Position numbers and translations under genes: made by a program. Shown here one piece after another: positions 1 to 5,382 of a stretch of DNA of 5,382 nt. How positions within the stretch are numbered: position 1 is the first letter of the stretch; each line of letters begins with the position of its first letter. The notes under the pieces were generated by a model, which saw only the letters and a list, made by a program, of their open reading frames with translations, made no database searches and was not told the origin of the DNA. Source of the stretch: an uncultured Anaerobutyricum sp. GTDB lineage: Bacteria > Bacillota > Clostridia > Lachnospirales > Lachnospiraceae. The DNA lies in NCBI GenBank assembly GCA_934317185.1, contig CAKREJ010000116.1, forward strand, positions 1 to 5,382, in the 5' to 3' direction.

Positions 1-72
1 ACGCAGCGACTACTGGCACATTTACCCTCTTTCTTTTTTTATTTTTCGTCCGTTACTTAGTAAATTAAATAG
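1..72. other. Left-edge region downstream of nagA, nothing identified
   Basis: These bases follow the nagA stop codon. No GC-rich hairpin with a T-run is present, so the end of the nagA transcript is probably outside the window. A small inverted repeat, TTACT-t-AGTAA, lies at 53-63, and TGTCCGTT/CGTCCGTT is repeated around 48-54 and 77-84. On the minus strand a GAGGG stands 5 bases before a GTG at 17-19 that opens six codons running off the edge. This could be the start of a further operon gene, but it is far too short to call. All three plus-strand frames are also open for at least 57 bases, so the tail of a plus-strand gene cannot be excluded. Confidence 0.3.
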
Positions 73-1344
73 TTATTGTCCGTTTTTTATTACTTTTTTT
101 AAGGTTAGGTCCTGATCAAGCAGAAGAATATCTGCCTTTTTCCCAATGCTGATAGAGCCTCTTTCTTCATAAATCCCAAGACTGATCGCAGGATTTTTGG
201 TAGCACAGGCTACGGCTGTTTCTAATGGAATTCCCATCTGTGTGACGGCTGTTCGCATACAGTCTGCAAGATTTGTTACAGAACCTGCTAATGCTCCATC
301 AGAGACGAGAGTTGCTCTGTTTCCTCTTACTTTTACATCTAGTCCTCCTAACGTATACTGTCCATCTGGCATCCCCGTTGCTCTCATACTGTCACTGATA
401 AATATCATGCGTTGTGCACCCATCATTTTAAATACTGCCCTTACCATAGAAGGATGGATATGCACTCCGTCGCAAATGATTTCGGACATGGCATGTTCGC
501 TGTCAGATGCTGCTCCGACGACTCCCGGTTCCCTGTGCGTAAAACCTGTCATTGCATTAAATAAATGTACTATATGATTAGCTCCCGCATCCAATGCTGC
601 TTTTGCCGTTTCATAAGATGCATTGGTATGTGCTAATGAAATATTGACTTTATTTTTCATGTTCTTGATAAAAGGAACTGCATTCTCGCTTTCTTCCGGT
701 GCAATTCCCAGAAATTTAACGAGGTTATCTGATGCCTTCAAAAATCTCTGAGCCACTTCTTCATTACATGGAATAATATTACGTTCATCCTGTGCACCTT
801 TTTTTACCGGACTGATAAATGGTCCCTCCATATTAATACCAACAAAGTCTGCTCGTTTTTTATCATTTTCTTTTTCTGTCTTAGTGCTATCTTCGTATTC
901 CTTTTTATACTCTGCCGCTGTTTTTAAAATACGCTCTAATTCTTCTACCGGAAGTGTCATTGTAGCCGGAGCGATTGCGGTAACACCAACACTCGCTTCG
1001 TACTCTGCAATCCGGCAAATGGCTTCTTTGTCTCCATCACAAAAATCATCTCCCATACAACCGTGAAAATGCAAATCAATCAATCCCGGAATGGCGTAAG
1101 CTCCATTTCCATCTATTACATCTTCTTCCAGTTTTTCTTGCTGTGCAAAAGAATCTGCAGTAATATTCAAATTTTTGAATGTTGCCTCTTTTTCCTTTTC
1201 TGTATATACAGCCACAATTTTATCTCCCTGTGTGATAATACCTCCCGAAATAAATTTCTCGGATTCTGTATATACTTTTACATTATCAATTATCATAATT
1301 ATAATCTTCTCACTTTCTTTTCTGTAAAGGATATTTTTAAGCAT
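73..1344 (-). CDS. nagA: N-acetylglucosamine-6-phosphate deacetylase
   Basis: This cytoplasmic amidohydrolase removes acetate from N-acetylglucosamine-6-phosphate to give glucosamine-6-phosphate, the substrate of NagB across the control region. Family hallmarks are all visible: the metal-site start IPGLIDLHFHG (His92, His94), NMEGPF with the metal-ligand Glu173, AHTNA with His239, HLFNAM with His260, DGVH at 292-295, and ISDSM with the catalytic-type Asp318. The C-terminal ATKNPA and KKADILLLD segments are also typical. The start is ambiguous. Met1 has a good AGGAAAG site 5 bases upstream, but family homology begins at Met17 (MIIDNVKVYTE, codon at 1294-1296), which has only a weak GAGAAG 9 bases upstream. 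From Met17 the protein would be 407 residues, nearer the usual 380-400. Two charged stretches, about residues 54-75 and 147-166, look like lineage-specific loops. It is the last visible gene of the nanE-regulator-nagA cluster, 72 bases after the regulator stop. Function is near certain; the start is not. Confidence 0.95.
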   Translation of the reverse strand: MLKNILYRKESEKIIIMIIDNVKVYTESEKFISGGIITQGDKIVAVYTEKEKEATFKNLNITADSFAQQEKLEEDVIDGNGAYAIPGLIDLHFHGCMGDDFCDGDKEAICRIAEYEASVGVTAIAPATMTLPVEELERILKTAAEYKKEYEDSTKTEKENDKKRADFVGINMEGPFISPVKKGAQDERNIIPCNEEVAQRFLKASDNLVKFLGIAPEESENAVPFIKNMKNKVNISLAHTNASYETAKAALDAGANHIVHLFNAMTGFTHREPGVVGAASDSEHAMSEIICDGVHIHPSMVRAVFKMMGAQRMIFISDSMRATGMPDGQYTLGGLDVKVRGNRATLVSDGALAGSVTNLADCMRTAVTQMGIPLETAVACATKNPAISLGIYEERGSISIGKKADILLLDQDLTLKKVIKNGQ

Positions 1345-1346
1345 AT

Positions 1347-1353
1347 CTTTCCT
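1347..1353 (-). promoter_or_regulatory. Ribosome binding site supporting the upstream nagA start
   Basis: On the minus strand this reads AGGAAAG and ends two bases before the ATG at 1342-1344, with the AGGA core 5 bases away. It favours the 423-residue form of NagA over the Met17 start, whose GAGAAG (1306-1311) is a weaker match. The extra 16 residues are not part of the conserved NagA fold, so the two lines of evidence conflict. Confidence 0.5.
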
Positions 1354-1364
1354 GTATTCATGTA

Positions 1365-1382
1365 TATCTATAGTTATCTATA
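1365..1382. repeat. 10-bp-phased direct repeat TATCTATA x2 upstream of nagA
   Basis: TATCTATA occurs at 1365-1372 and again at 1375-1382, one helical turn apart, inside the 72-bp gap between the regulator and nagA. On the minus strand the copies read TATAGATA and resemble -10 elements, but no convincing -35 hexamer lies 16-18 bp upstream of either. It may be chance in AT-rich DNA, a weak internal promoter or a protein site. Confidence 0.3.
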
Positions 1383-1399
1383 TTTATTTTAAACATTTA

Positions 1400-1428
1400 A
1401 AAATATCTCAGATTTATCATTTATCTGA
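1400..1428 (-). terminator. Weak hairpin at the end of the regulator gene, possible attenuator
   Basis: The minus strand has a perfect 6-bp inverted repeat, TCAGAT (1423-1428) and ATCTGA (1408-1413), with a 9-base loop that contains the regulator stop codon. It is followed shortly by a run of five T (1399-1403). The stem is short and AT-rich, so strong termination is unlikely. Partial termination that lowers nagA relative to nanE and the regulator is possible. Confidence 0.25.
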
Positions 1429-2271
1429 TTCCTTCTTTTCTTCGATTTTTTCTGCATAAGATTTTTCTAAAGCCTGCAGCGTCCGTTCATGCAATATTTT
1501 TTTCTTTTTTTCATCCTGCTCTACATAATAAGAATAAATAATATCGGTCATAACTAAAATTGGAAATTGTGGTGAAATTACATTTCCATGGTTTAAATGA
1601 AATAAAGATGGAACTAATACAACCTCTGTACAAAATTCTTTATAATCATCCCTGTTATTTGCAGTAAATAAAACTGTTTTGGCCCCTCGCTTTTTCGCTT
1701 CCTTTAACAGAAAAATAACTTCTTCCTTCTGTCCACCGATACTAAATCCAAAAACGAGGCTGTCCTCATCTTGAAAGACAGCCTGCATACGCATCAGATC
1801 TGTGTCTGTAATAGAATCTACATCTACACCGATACGCATAAAACGAATTTCCATCTCTCTTGCCGCAAGGCCGGAACTTCCCTTACCACATACCAGAACC
1901 TTCTTTGCCTTATTCAGATAATTTCCAATTCTTTCGATCTGTTTCTCATCTACAAGACTATATGAACAATTTAAAAGTTCCTGATAAGCATTCAATATCA
2001 TCAATGTATTTCCTGCCATCATTTCCTTCTTCTCTACAAAATTCTCTTCATACTGATAAATAAATTCCCGATAGCCACGATAGCCACATTTTTGAGCAAA
2101 TCGAGACAAGGATGCTTCTGAAACAAAAAGTGCCCCTGCTACTGCTTTTGCTGAAAAATCAGCCTTTTTCTGATTATTTATAAAGAAATCGGCAATGGAT
2201 TTCTCAACCGTTGTAAATTTATTATAATTGGACTCTATGACCGGAATAACTGATTTAAAATAATGATCCAT
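1417..2271 (-). CDS. MurR/RpiR-family transcriptional regulator (HTH + SIS domain)
   Basis: This 284-residue protein has the standard two-domain RpiR layout. The N-terminal HTH (about residues 1-77) has FTTVEKSIADFFINN, then the recognition-helix region SAKAVAGALFVSEASLSRFAQKCGYRGYREF at about 40-70. The C-terminal SIS domain (about 110-250) has VLVCGKGSSGLAAREME, the phosphosugar-binding Ser/Gly loop near 128-138, and FGFSIGGQKEEV. SIS domains bind phosphorylated sugars. Given its neighbours, the effector is probably ManNAc-6-P, GlcNAc-6-P or GlcN-6-P, which is an inference. Its ATG is 3 bases after the nanE stop, and a GGAAAA site within the nanE end gives good spacing, so the two genes are very likely co-transcribed and translationally coupled. 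The tail (about 258-284) is rich in Lys and Glu. RpiR-type NanR proteins are known to control sialate genes in Clostridium perfringens, but I do not claim orthology. The likely targets are the palindromes in the nanE-nagB gap. Confidence 0.93.
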   Translation of the reverse strand: MDHYFKSVIPVIESNYNKFTTVEKSIADFFINNQKKADFSAKAVAGALFVSEASLSRFAQKCGYRGYREFIYQYEENFVEKKEMMAGNTLMILNAYQELLNCSYSLVDEKQIERIGNYLNKAKKVLVCGKGSSGLAAREMEIRFMRIGVDVDSITDTDLMRMQAVFQDEDSLVFGFSIGGQKEEVIFLLKEAKKRGAKTVLFTANNRDDYKEFCTEVVLVPSLFHLNHGNVISPQFPILVMTDIIYSYYVEQDEKKKKILHERTLQALEKSYAEKIEEKKESDK

Positions 2272-2274
2272 TGT

Positions 2275-2970
2275 TTATTTTCCAATCACTTCCACAAAAG
2301 ACTTCGTAATAAGCTGTGGTCTTGTGATAATAGACCCAACAACAACGCTATACGCTCCCAATTCCAAAACTCTCTTCGCTTTTTCCGGTGTATTGATATT
2401 CCCTTCTGCGATGACTTTATGCTGTACTTTAGAAATAATCGTTCTCAAAATCTCAAAATCATTTTCTTCAATTTTATCTCCCTCGCTCTGTTTTGTATAA
2501 CCGACCATTGTTGTTCCGATAAAATCAAAACCAAGTGTATCTGCATGGAGAGCTTCTTCTACTGTAGAACAATCTGCCATAAAAAGCTGCTTCGGATATT
2601 TTTTCTTTACTTCGTGAAAAAACTCATCTAATGTCTTGCCTTCCGGTCTTGTAGAGATTGTCGCATCCATTGCTATAATCTCCGGCTTTACTTCCATTAA
2701 CTCATCAATCTCTTTCATCGTAGGGGTAATATAAATGTCACTATCCTCATAATCCCTCTTTACGATACCAATGATCGGAAGATCCACCTGTGTCTGAATT
2801 TCTTTAATATCTTCCTTTGTATTTGCACGGATTCCACTGGCACCACCAACCTTTGCCGCTAATGCCATTCTTCCCATAATGAAAGAAGAATGTAATGGTT
2901 CATCAGGAAGAGCCTGACAGGATACAATTAATTTTCCCTTTAAATTCTCAATCTTTTCTTTTATATTCAT
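2275..2970 (-). CDS. nanE: N-acetylmannosamine-6-phosphate 2-epimerase
   Basis: This enzyme converts N-acetylmannosamine-6-phosphate into N-acetylglucosamine-6-phosphate, linking sialic acid or ManNAc use to the NagA/NagB route. The 231 residues match the family's usual 220-230 and form one (beta/alpha)8 barrel. Diagnostic segments are [23 protein letters not shown] (14-36), GGASGIRA with Arg48, [10 protein letters not shown] with the catalytic-type Lys71, [11 protein letters not shown] (79-89), MADCST with Asp133, [11 protein letters not shown] with Glu189, and the phosphate-binding end [13 protein letters not shown] (206-218). Lys71 and Glu189 align with the acid-base pair described for the C. 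perfringens enzyme. It is the promoter-proximal gene of the minus-strand cluster. An in-frame TAG just upstream rules out an earlier start. The nearest Shine-Dalgarno (AAAGGAA, 2984-2990) is about 14 bases from the ATG, which is unusually far. Confidence 0.96.
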   Translation of the reverse strand: MNIKEKIENLKGKLIVSCQALPDEPLHSSFIMGRMALAAKVGGASGIRANTKEDIKEIQTQVDLPIIGIVKRDYEDSDIYITPTMKEIDELMEVKPEIIAMDATISTRPEGKTLDEFFHEVKKKYPKQLFMADCSTVEEALHADTLGFDFIGTTMVGYTKQSEGDKIEENDFEILRTIISKVQHKVIAEGNINTPEKAKRVLELGAYSVVVGSIITRPQLITKSFVEVIGK

Positions 2971-3052
2971 AATCTTTAATTTATTCCTTTCCTACTACTT
3001 TATTCCAGTCTCATGATTCGTGATTTCAAGTAAAAAATATTATTTCCCGCTT

Positions 3053-3081
3053 AGTATAATCCTTTTTAAAATTATTTTCAA
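3053..3081 (-). promoter_or_regulatory. Predicted sigma-A promoter for nanE-regulator(-nagA)
   Basis: On the minus strand TTGAAA (3076-3081, 5 of 6 consensus) is followed by a 17-bp spacer and TATACT (3053-3058, 5 of 6). Transcription would start near 3046, giving a leader of about 75 bases before nanE. No riboswitch or hairpin of note is seen in that leader. Confidence 0.7.
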
Positions 3082-3094
3082 ATATTTTTACTAT

Positions 3095-3113
3095 AACCGA
3101 AAGTACTTTCAAT
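3095..3113. promoter_or_regulatory. Candidate operator 1 (nanE side), perfect 12-bp palindrome
   Basis: The core GAAAGTACTTTC (3099-3110) is a perfect 12-bp palindrome. The surrounding 19 bases match candidate operator 2 at 15 positions in the same orientation. The core lies 17 bp upstream of the nanE -35 box, centred near -58 from its predicted start site. The adjacent RpiR-family regulator is the obvious candidate binder, by inference. Confidence 0.55.
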
Positions 3114-3129
3114 CAGGATTCTTTTTTAT

Positions 3130-3149
3130 AGTTTTTCCCAGCAAAAACT
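3130..3149. repeat. Inverted repeat between the two candidate operators
   Basis: AGTTTTT (3130-3136) and AAAAACT (3143-3149) form a perfect 7-bp inverted repeat around CCCAGC. Its right arm overlaps the first bases of candidate operator 2. It may be a separate protein site or bent A-tract DNA. There is no T-run placement to suggest a terminator. Confidence 0.35.
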
Positions 3150-3164
3150 GAAAGTAGCTTCCAT
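3146..3164. promoter_or_regulatory. Candidate operator 2 (nagB side), imperfect palindrome
   Basis: The core GAAAGTAGCTTC (3150-3161) matches the perfect palindrome of operator 1 at 10 of 12 bases, and the 19-bp context matches at 15 of 19. It lies 51 bp from operator 1, close to five helical turns. It ends exactly 17 bp upstream of the nagB -35 box, centred near -57 from the predicted nagB start site. The imperfect right arm would suggest weaker binding than operator 1. Confidence 0.5.
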
Positions 3165-3178
3165 ATATTTTTATTCTA

Positions 3179-3206
3179 TTGCTTTTTACTTTTTTCTGGG
3201 TATACT
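3179..3206 (+). promoter_or_regulatory. Predicted sigma-A promoter for nagB
   Basis: TTGCTT (3179-3184) is followed by a 16-bp spacer and TATACT (3201-3206). The -10 is good, but the -35 matches consensus only at TTG, so the promoter could depend on an activator. Transcription would begin near 3213, giving a leader of about 42 bases. Confidence 0.6.
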
Positions 3207-3217
3207 AAAGACACATA

Positions 3218-3231
3218 CGAAAACGAGAACA
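3218..3231 (+). promoter_or_regulatory. cre-like sequence in the nagB leader
   Basis: CGAAAACGAGAACA fits the CcpA catabolite-response consensus TGWAANCGNTNWCA at 9 of its 11 specified positions, including the central CG and the final CA. It lies just after the predicted nagB start site, where CcpA binding would block transcription. The mismatches are the first T and the T at position 10. It may be chance. Confidence 0.35.
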
Positions 3232-3254
3232 AATTTTAAGGAGATTATTCTATT

Positions 3255-3980
3255 ATGAGAATTTGCAGAGCAACAGATTACAACGACATGAGCAAAAAGG
3301 CAGCACAGATTATTTTTGCACAGATTATTATGAAACCAAATTGCGTCCTCGGTTTAGCTACCGGTTCTTCTCCAATAGGAACTTATGAGCAGTTAATCGA
3401 ATGGTACAATAAAAAGGAACTTGATTTTTCTGAAGTAACCAGTATCAACCTTGATGAATACAAAGGATTAAGTCCAAAAGATCCACAGAGTTACCGCTAC
3501 TTCATGAACTCACATTTATTTGATCATGTAAATATCGACAAAAATCGCACTTTCGTTCCAGACGGACTTGCTACTGATCCTAAAAAGTCCTGCGAGGAAT
3601 ATAATGCCAATATCATCAAGCAGGGCGGTATTGACTTACAGCTTCTCGGAATCGGAAGAAATGGACATATCGGCTTTAACGAGCCTGGCACTGTATTTAA
3701 AAAAGAAACACACTGTGTAGATCTTACAGAAAGTACGATCGAGGCTAACAAACGTTTCTTTGCCTCCGAAGCAGACGTTCCTCGTCAGGCATATTCTTTA
3801 GGAATCAAAAATATCATGCAGGCAAGAAAGATTCTTGTTGTTGCAAGTGGAGAAGATAAAGCAGATGCTTTATACAATGCTGTTCACGGCGAAATCACTC
3901 CTGAAGTACCAGCCTCTATCCTGCAGCTTCATAACGACGTAACCATCGTAGCTGACGAAGCAGCATTAAAAAGATTTTAA
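3255..3980 (+). CDS. nagB: Glucosamine-6-phosphate deaminase
   Basis: This cytoplasmic enzyme turns glucosamine-6-phosphate into fructose-6-phosphate and ammonia, the step that delivers amino sugars to glycolysis. The 241 residues match the short Gram-positive form. The longer E. coli enzyme (266 residues) has an extra C-terminal part tied to allostery, so this one is probably not GlcNAc-6-P activated, by family inference. Visible motifs are the phosphate loop LATGSSPIGTY (34-44), INLDEY with Asp67 as the likely proton-transfer residue, the LLGIGRNGHIGFNEPG signature (130-145) with His138 and Glu143, and VDLTESTIEANKRFF. Asn136 stands where E. coli has Asp141. An AAGGAG (3238-3243) lies 11 bases before the ATG. 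The gene is monocistronic, divergent from the nanE cluster, and closed by the hairpin at 4015-4062. Separate transcription allows it to be controlled differently from nagA. Confidence 0.97.
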   Translation: MRICRATDYNDMSKKAAQIIFAQIIMKPNCVLGLATGSSPIGTYEQLIEWYNKKELDFSEVTSINLDEYKGLSPKDPQSYRYFMNSHLFDHVNIDKNRTFVPDGLATDPKKSCEEYNANIIKQGGIDLQLLGIGRNGHIGFNEPGTVFKKETHCVDLTESTIEANKRFFASEADVPRQAYSLGIKNIMQARKILVVASGEDKADALYNAVHGEITPEVPASILQLHNDVTIVADEAALKRF

Positions 3981-4014
3981 GTAAACAGACAAAATATATT
4001 GCATAGTATTTATT

Positions 4015-4062
4015 AAAAAAACGCTGCATCGTAGCTTTCACAAGCTATCGTGCAGCGTTTTT
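4015..4062. terminator. Bidirectional intrinsic terminator between nagB and trpS
   Basis: ACGCTGCA (4021-4028) pairs with TGCAGCGT (4051-4058), and TAGCTT (4032-4037) pairs with AAGCTA (4042-4047) around a TCAC loop. The two helices are joined by a U-G, C-C, G-U step. The left side carries seven A (4015-4021) and the right side five T (4058-4062), so the hairpin has a U-tract in both directions. It should end nagB on the plus strand and trpS, whose stop is about 20 bases away, on the minus strand. Confidence 0.92.
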
Positions 4063-4082
4063 ATGATCAATCTGATCAAAAT

Positions 4083-5144
4083 TTAATTTAATGCAAAATC
4101 TCCATCAAAGTAATTAATCTTCATTGCCTCACGGACATCCTTCAATGTCTCGGCAGCCTTCTTTTCAGCAACTTTAGAACCTTCCTGTAAGATATCATAT
4201 ACATCCGGAATACGCTGTTCCCACATCTTTCTTCTCTCACGAATCGGTCCAAGTTCCTCTTCTAATACTTTATTTAAGAACTTCTTCACCTTAACGTCAC
4301 CAAGACCACCTCTTTGGTAATGCTCTTTCAGTTCATCAAGATTCTGATAATCCGGAAGATATTCTGCAAAATATTCGTCCTTACAAAATGCATCCAAATA
4401 AATGAATACCGGATTGCCTTCTACCATACCCGGATCTTCTACACGAAGATGGTTCGGATCGGTAAACATAGACATAACCTTTTTCTTTACTACATCTGCT
4501 TCATCAGAAAGATAAATACAGTTTCCAAGTGACTTGCTCATCTTTGCCTTTCCATCAATACCCGGAAGACGGAGACATGCCTTATTGGATGGAAGAACAA
4601 TCTGAGGATCTGTTAATGTCTCTCCATATACACTGTTGAATTTATGAACGATTTCCTTACATTGCTCTAACATCGGGAGCTGATCTTCTCCTACCGGAAC
4701 TGTAGTTGCACGGAATGCGGTAATATCTGCTGCCTGACTGATTGGATAACAGAAAAATCCTACAGGAATACTCGCCTCAAAGTTTCTCATTTTAATCTCA
4801 GACTTAACGGTTGGGTTTCTCTGGACACGAGCAACCGTAACAAGGTTCATATAATAGAAAGTAAGCTCTGTAAGCTCAGGAACCATGGACTGAATGAAAA
4901 TTGTTGACTTTGCCGGATCAATTCCACATGCCAGATAATCTAATGCTACCTGAATAATATTCTGACGTACCTTTTCCGGATGCTCTGCATTATCTGTAAG
5001 TGCCTGTGCATCTGCGATCATAATAAAAATCTCATCATACTCTCCAGAGTTCTGTAATCTGACCCTCTCTGATAATGATCCTACATAGTGTCCTACATGA
5101 AGACGACCCGTTGGGCGGTCACCAGTTAAAATTACTTTTTTCAT
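4083..5144 (-). CDS. trpS: Tryptophanyl-tRNA synthetase
   Basis: This class I synthetase charges tRNA-Trp with tryptophan in the cytoplasm. At 353 residues it is slightly longer than typical bacterial TrpRS (about 330). The Rossmann-fold signature HVGH (16-19) lies in [18 protein letters not shown], and the KMSKS loop is intact ([11 protein letters not shown], 198-208). YPISQAADI (133-141) carries Asp140, expected to contact the indole nitrogen. [12 protein letters not shown] (149-160) is the usual ATP-site region. The GDRPTG opening, rather than GxQPSG, marks a subgroup seen in streptococci and Clostridia, from memory of the family. An AAGGAG (5158-5163) lies 13 bases from the ATG, rather far. 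It is transcribed alone from its own promoter, converges on nagB, and is unrelated to the amino-sugar genes. No second Trp gene is nearby. Confidence 0.97.
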   Translation of the reverse strand: MKKVILTGDRPTGRLHVGHYVGSLSERVRLQNSGEYDEIFIMIADAQALTDNAEHPEKVRQNIIQVALDYLACGIDPAKSTIFIQSMVPELTELTFYYMNLVTVARVQRNPTVKSEIKMRNFEASIPVGFFCYPISQAADITAFRATTVPVGEDQLPMLEQCKEIVHKFNSVYGETLTDPQIVLPSNKACLRLPGIDGKAKMSKSLGNCIYLSDEADVVKKKVMSMFTDPNHLRVEDPGMVEGNPVFIYLDAFCKDEYFAEYLPDYQNLDELKEHYQRGGLGDVKVKKFLNKVLEEELGPIRERRKMWEQRIPDVYDILQEGSKVAEKKAAETLKDVREAMKINYFDGDFALN

Positions 5145-5195
5145 TCTCTATTTATCTCTCCTTATTCAAGATTTTTTCGCTTTTCTTACCAGAAT

Positions 5196-5224
5196 ATTAT
5201 ATAACCCAATTCAAAAAGCGTCAA
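5196..5224 (-). promoter_or_regulatory. Predicted strong sigma-A promoter for trpS
   Basis: On the minus strand TTGACG (5219-5224, 5 of 6) is followed by an exact 17-bp spacer and a perfect TATAAT (5196-5201). Transcription would start near 5189, leaving a leader of about 45 bases. That is too short for a T-box element, consistent with constitutive expression. Confidence 0.8.
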
Positions 5225-5237
5225 CCGTTCCGCCCTT

Positions 5238-5270
5238 TTTCTTTCATGTTTCTTTCATCAAAGAAATGTG
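5238..5270. repeat. Tandem TTTCTTTCAT repeat and overlapping palindrome upstream of trpS
   Basis: TTTCTTTCAT occurs at 5238-5247 and 5249-5258, an 11-bp period. The second copy also forms a perfect inverted repeat, TTTCTTT-CATC-AAAGAAA (5249-5266), which two GU and two Watson-Crick pairs extend to 5245-5270. It lies 13 bp upstream of the trpS -35 box and also upstream of the plus-strand gene at the right edge. It could be an operator for either gene. There is no T-run, so termination is unlikely. Confidence 0.4.
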
Positions 5271-5362
5271 ACTCTAAGACACTATTATCCATCGAGAAAT
5301 CATCATAAAATAAATAAAAGGAACAATTCCCACATAACCCCGAGGAAATGGAGCGTGGTATT

Positions 5363-5382
5363 ATGAAAAAATCAAAAAATGT
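5363..5382 (+). CDS. Start of an unidentified gene, cut by the window edge
   Basis: An ATG at 5363 is preceded by GGAG (5350-5353) at 9 bases, an excellent ribosome binding site, and GAGG lies a little further up. Six complete codons are visible (MKKSKN), then the window ends. The Lys-rich opening would suit a signal peptide, or simply a cytosolic protein, and no family can be named. It is divergent from trpS, with 218 bases between the two starts. No convincing promoter of its own was found in that gap. Confidence 0.5.

Noticed and set aside
1063..1392. Plus-strand open frame of 109 codons opposite the nagA start and upstream gap
   Set aside because: It is Cys/Phe/Tyr-rich low-complexity translation antisense to a clear NagA coding region, with no ribosome binding site and no recognisable domain.
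2263..2631. Plus-strand open frame of 122 codons opposite nanE
   Set aside because: It lies antisense to conserved NanE residues. Its Phe/Cys/Asn-rich composition is that of an antisense shadow.
2971..3045. Riboswitch such as glmS in the nanE leader
   Set aside because: The 75-base AT-rich leader shows no stable stems or conserved ribozyme/aptamer core.
3728..3736. GAAAGTAC inside nagB as a third operator
   Set aside because: Only the left half-site matches, the right arm (GATC) does not resemble CTTTC, and it lies in conserved coding sequence (LTESTIEA).
4064..4078. TGATCA-atc-TGATCA double palindrome next to the trpS stop
   Set aside because: Two hexamers can arise by chance, and the site lies beyond the terminator hairpin with no promoter nearby to regulate.
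5075..5308. Plus-strand open frame of 77 codons over the trpS start and promoter
   Set aside because: It covers the trpS N-terminus and its near-consensus promoter on the other strand, and has no ribosome binding site or family resemblance.
5320..5330. GGAA-CAA-TTCC inverted repeat as a minus-strand terminator
   Set aside because: A 4-bp stem is too short to be a functional hairpin, although T-rich sequence follows it on the minus strand.
5145..5382. T-box riboswitch upstream of trpS
   Set aside because: No T-box core or terminator/antiterminator pair is seen on the minus strand, and the predicted start site leaves too little leader.

Overview
The window looks like chromosomal DNA from a low-GC Gram-positive anaerobe of the class Clostridia, plausibly a Lachnospiraceae-type gut bacterium. 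This is inferred from the AT-rich intergenic regions, AGGAG-type ribosome binding sites, housekeeping-type promoters and the flavour of the proteins. No marker in the window fixes the species.

Layout: positions 73-2970 hold a minus-strand cluster read nanE -> RpiR-family regulator -> nagA. A 284-bp divergent control region (2971-3254) separates it from plus-strand nagB (3255-3980). A long bidirectional hairpin terminator (about 4015-4062) lies between nagB and the convergent minus-strand trpS (4083-5144). trpS has its own near-consensus promoter (5196-5224). A second divergent intergenic region leads to the first six codons of a plus-strand gene cut by the right edge (5363 onward). The leftmost 72 bases hold no recognisable gene or terminator.

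The four left-hand genes form an amino-sugar catabolic module. NanE epimerises N-acetylmannosamine-6-phosphate to N-acetylglucosamine-6-phosphate, NagA deacetylates that to glucosamine-6-phosphate, and NagB deaminates it to fructose-6-phosphate plus ammonia. The regulator between nanE and nagA has an HTH plus a sugar-phosphate-binding SIS domain, so it probably senses an intermediate of this route. The upstream sialate steps (NanA lyase, NanK kinase) and any transporter are not in the window. trpS is an unrelated housekeeping gene.

The most interesting signal is regulatory. The nanE-nagB intergenic region carries two similar GAAAGTA-type palindromic sites, 51 bp apart. The core of each lies exactly 17 bp upstream of the predicted -35 box of its own divergent promoter. 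An additional inverted repeat lies between them, and a cre-like sequence overlaps the start of the predicted nagB leader. The genes themselves belong to known families. I see no mobile element, CRISPR array, RNA gene or undescribed enzyme system.
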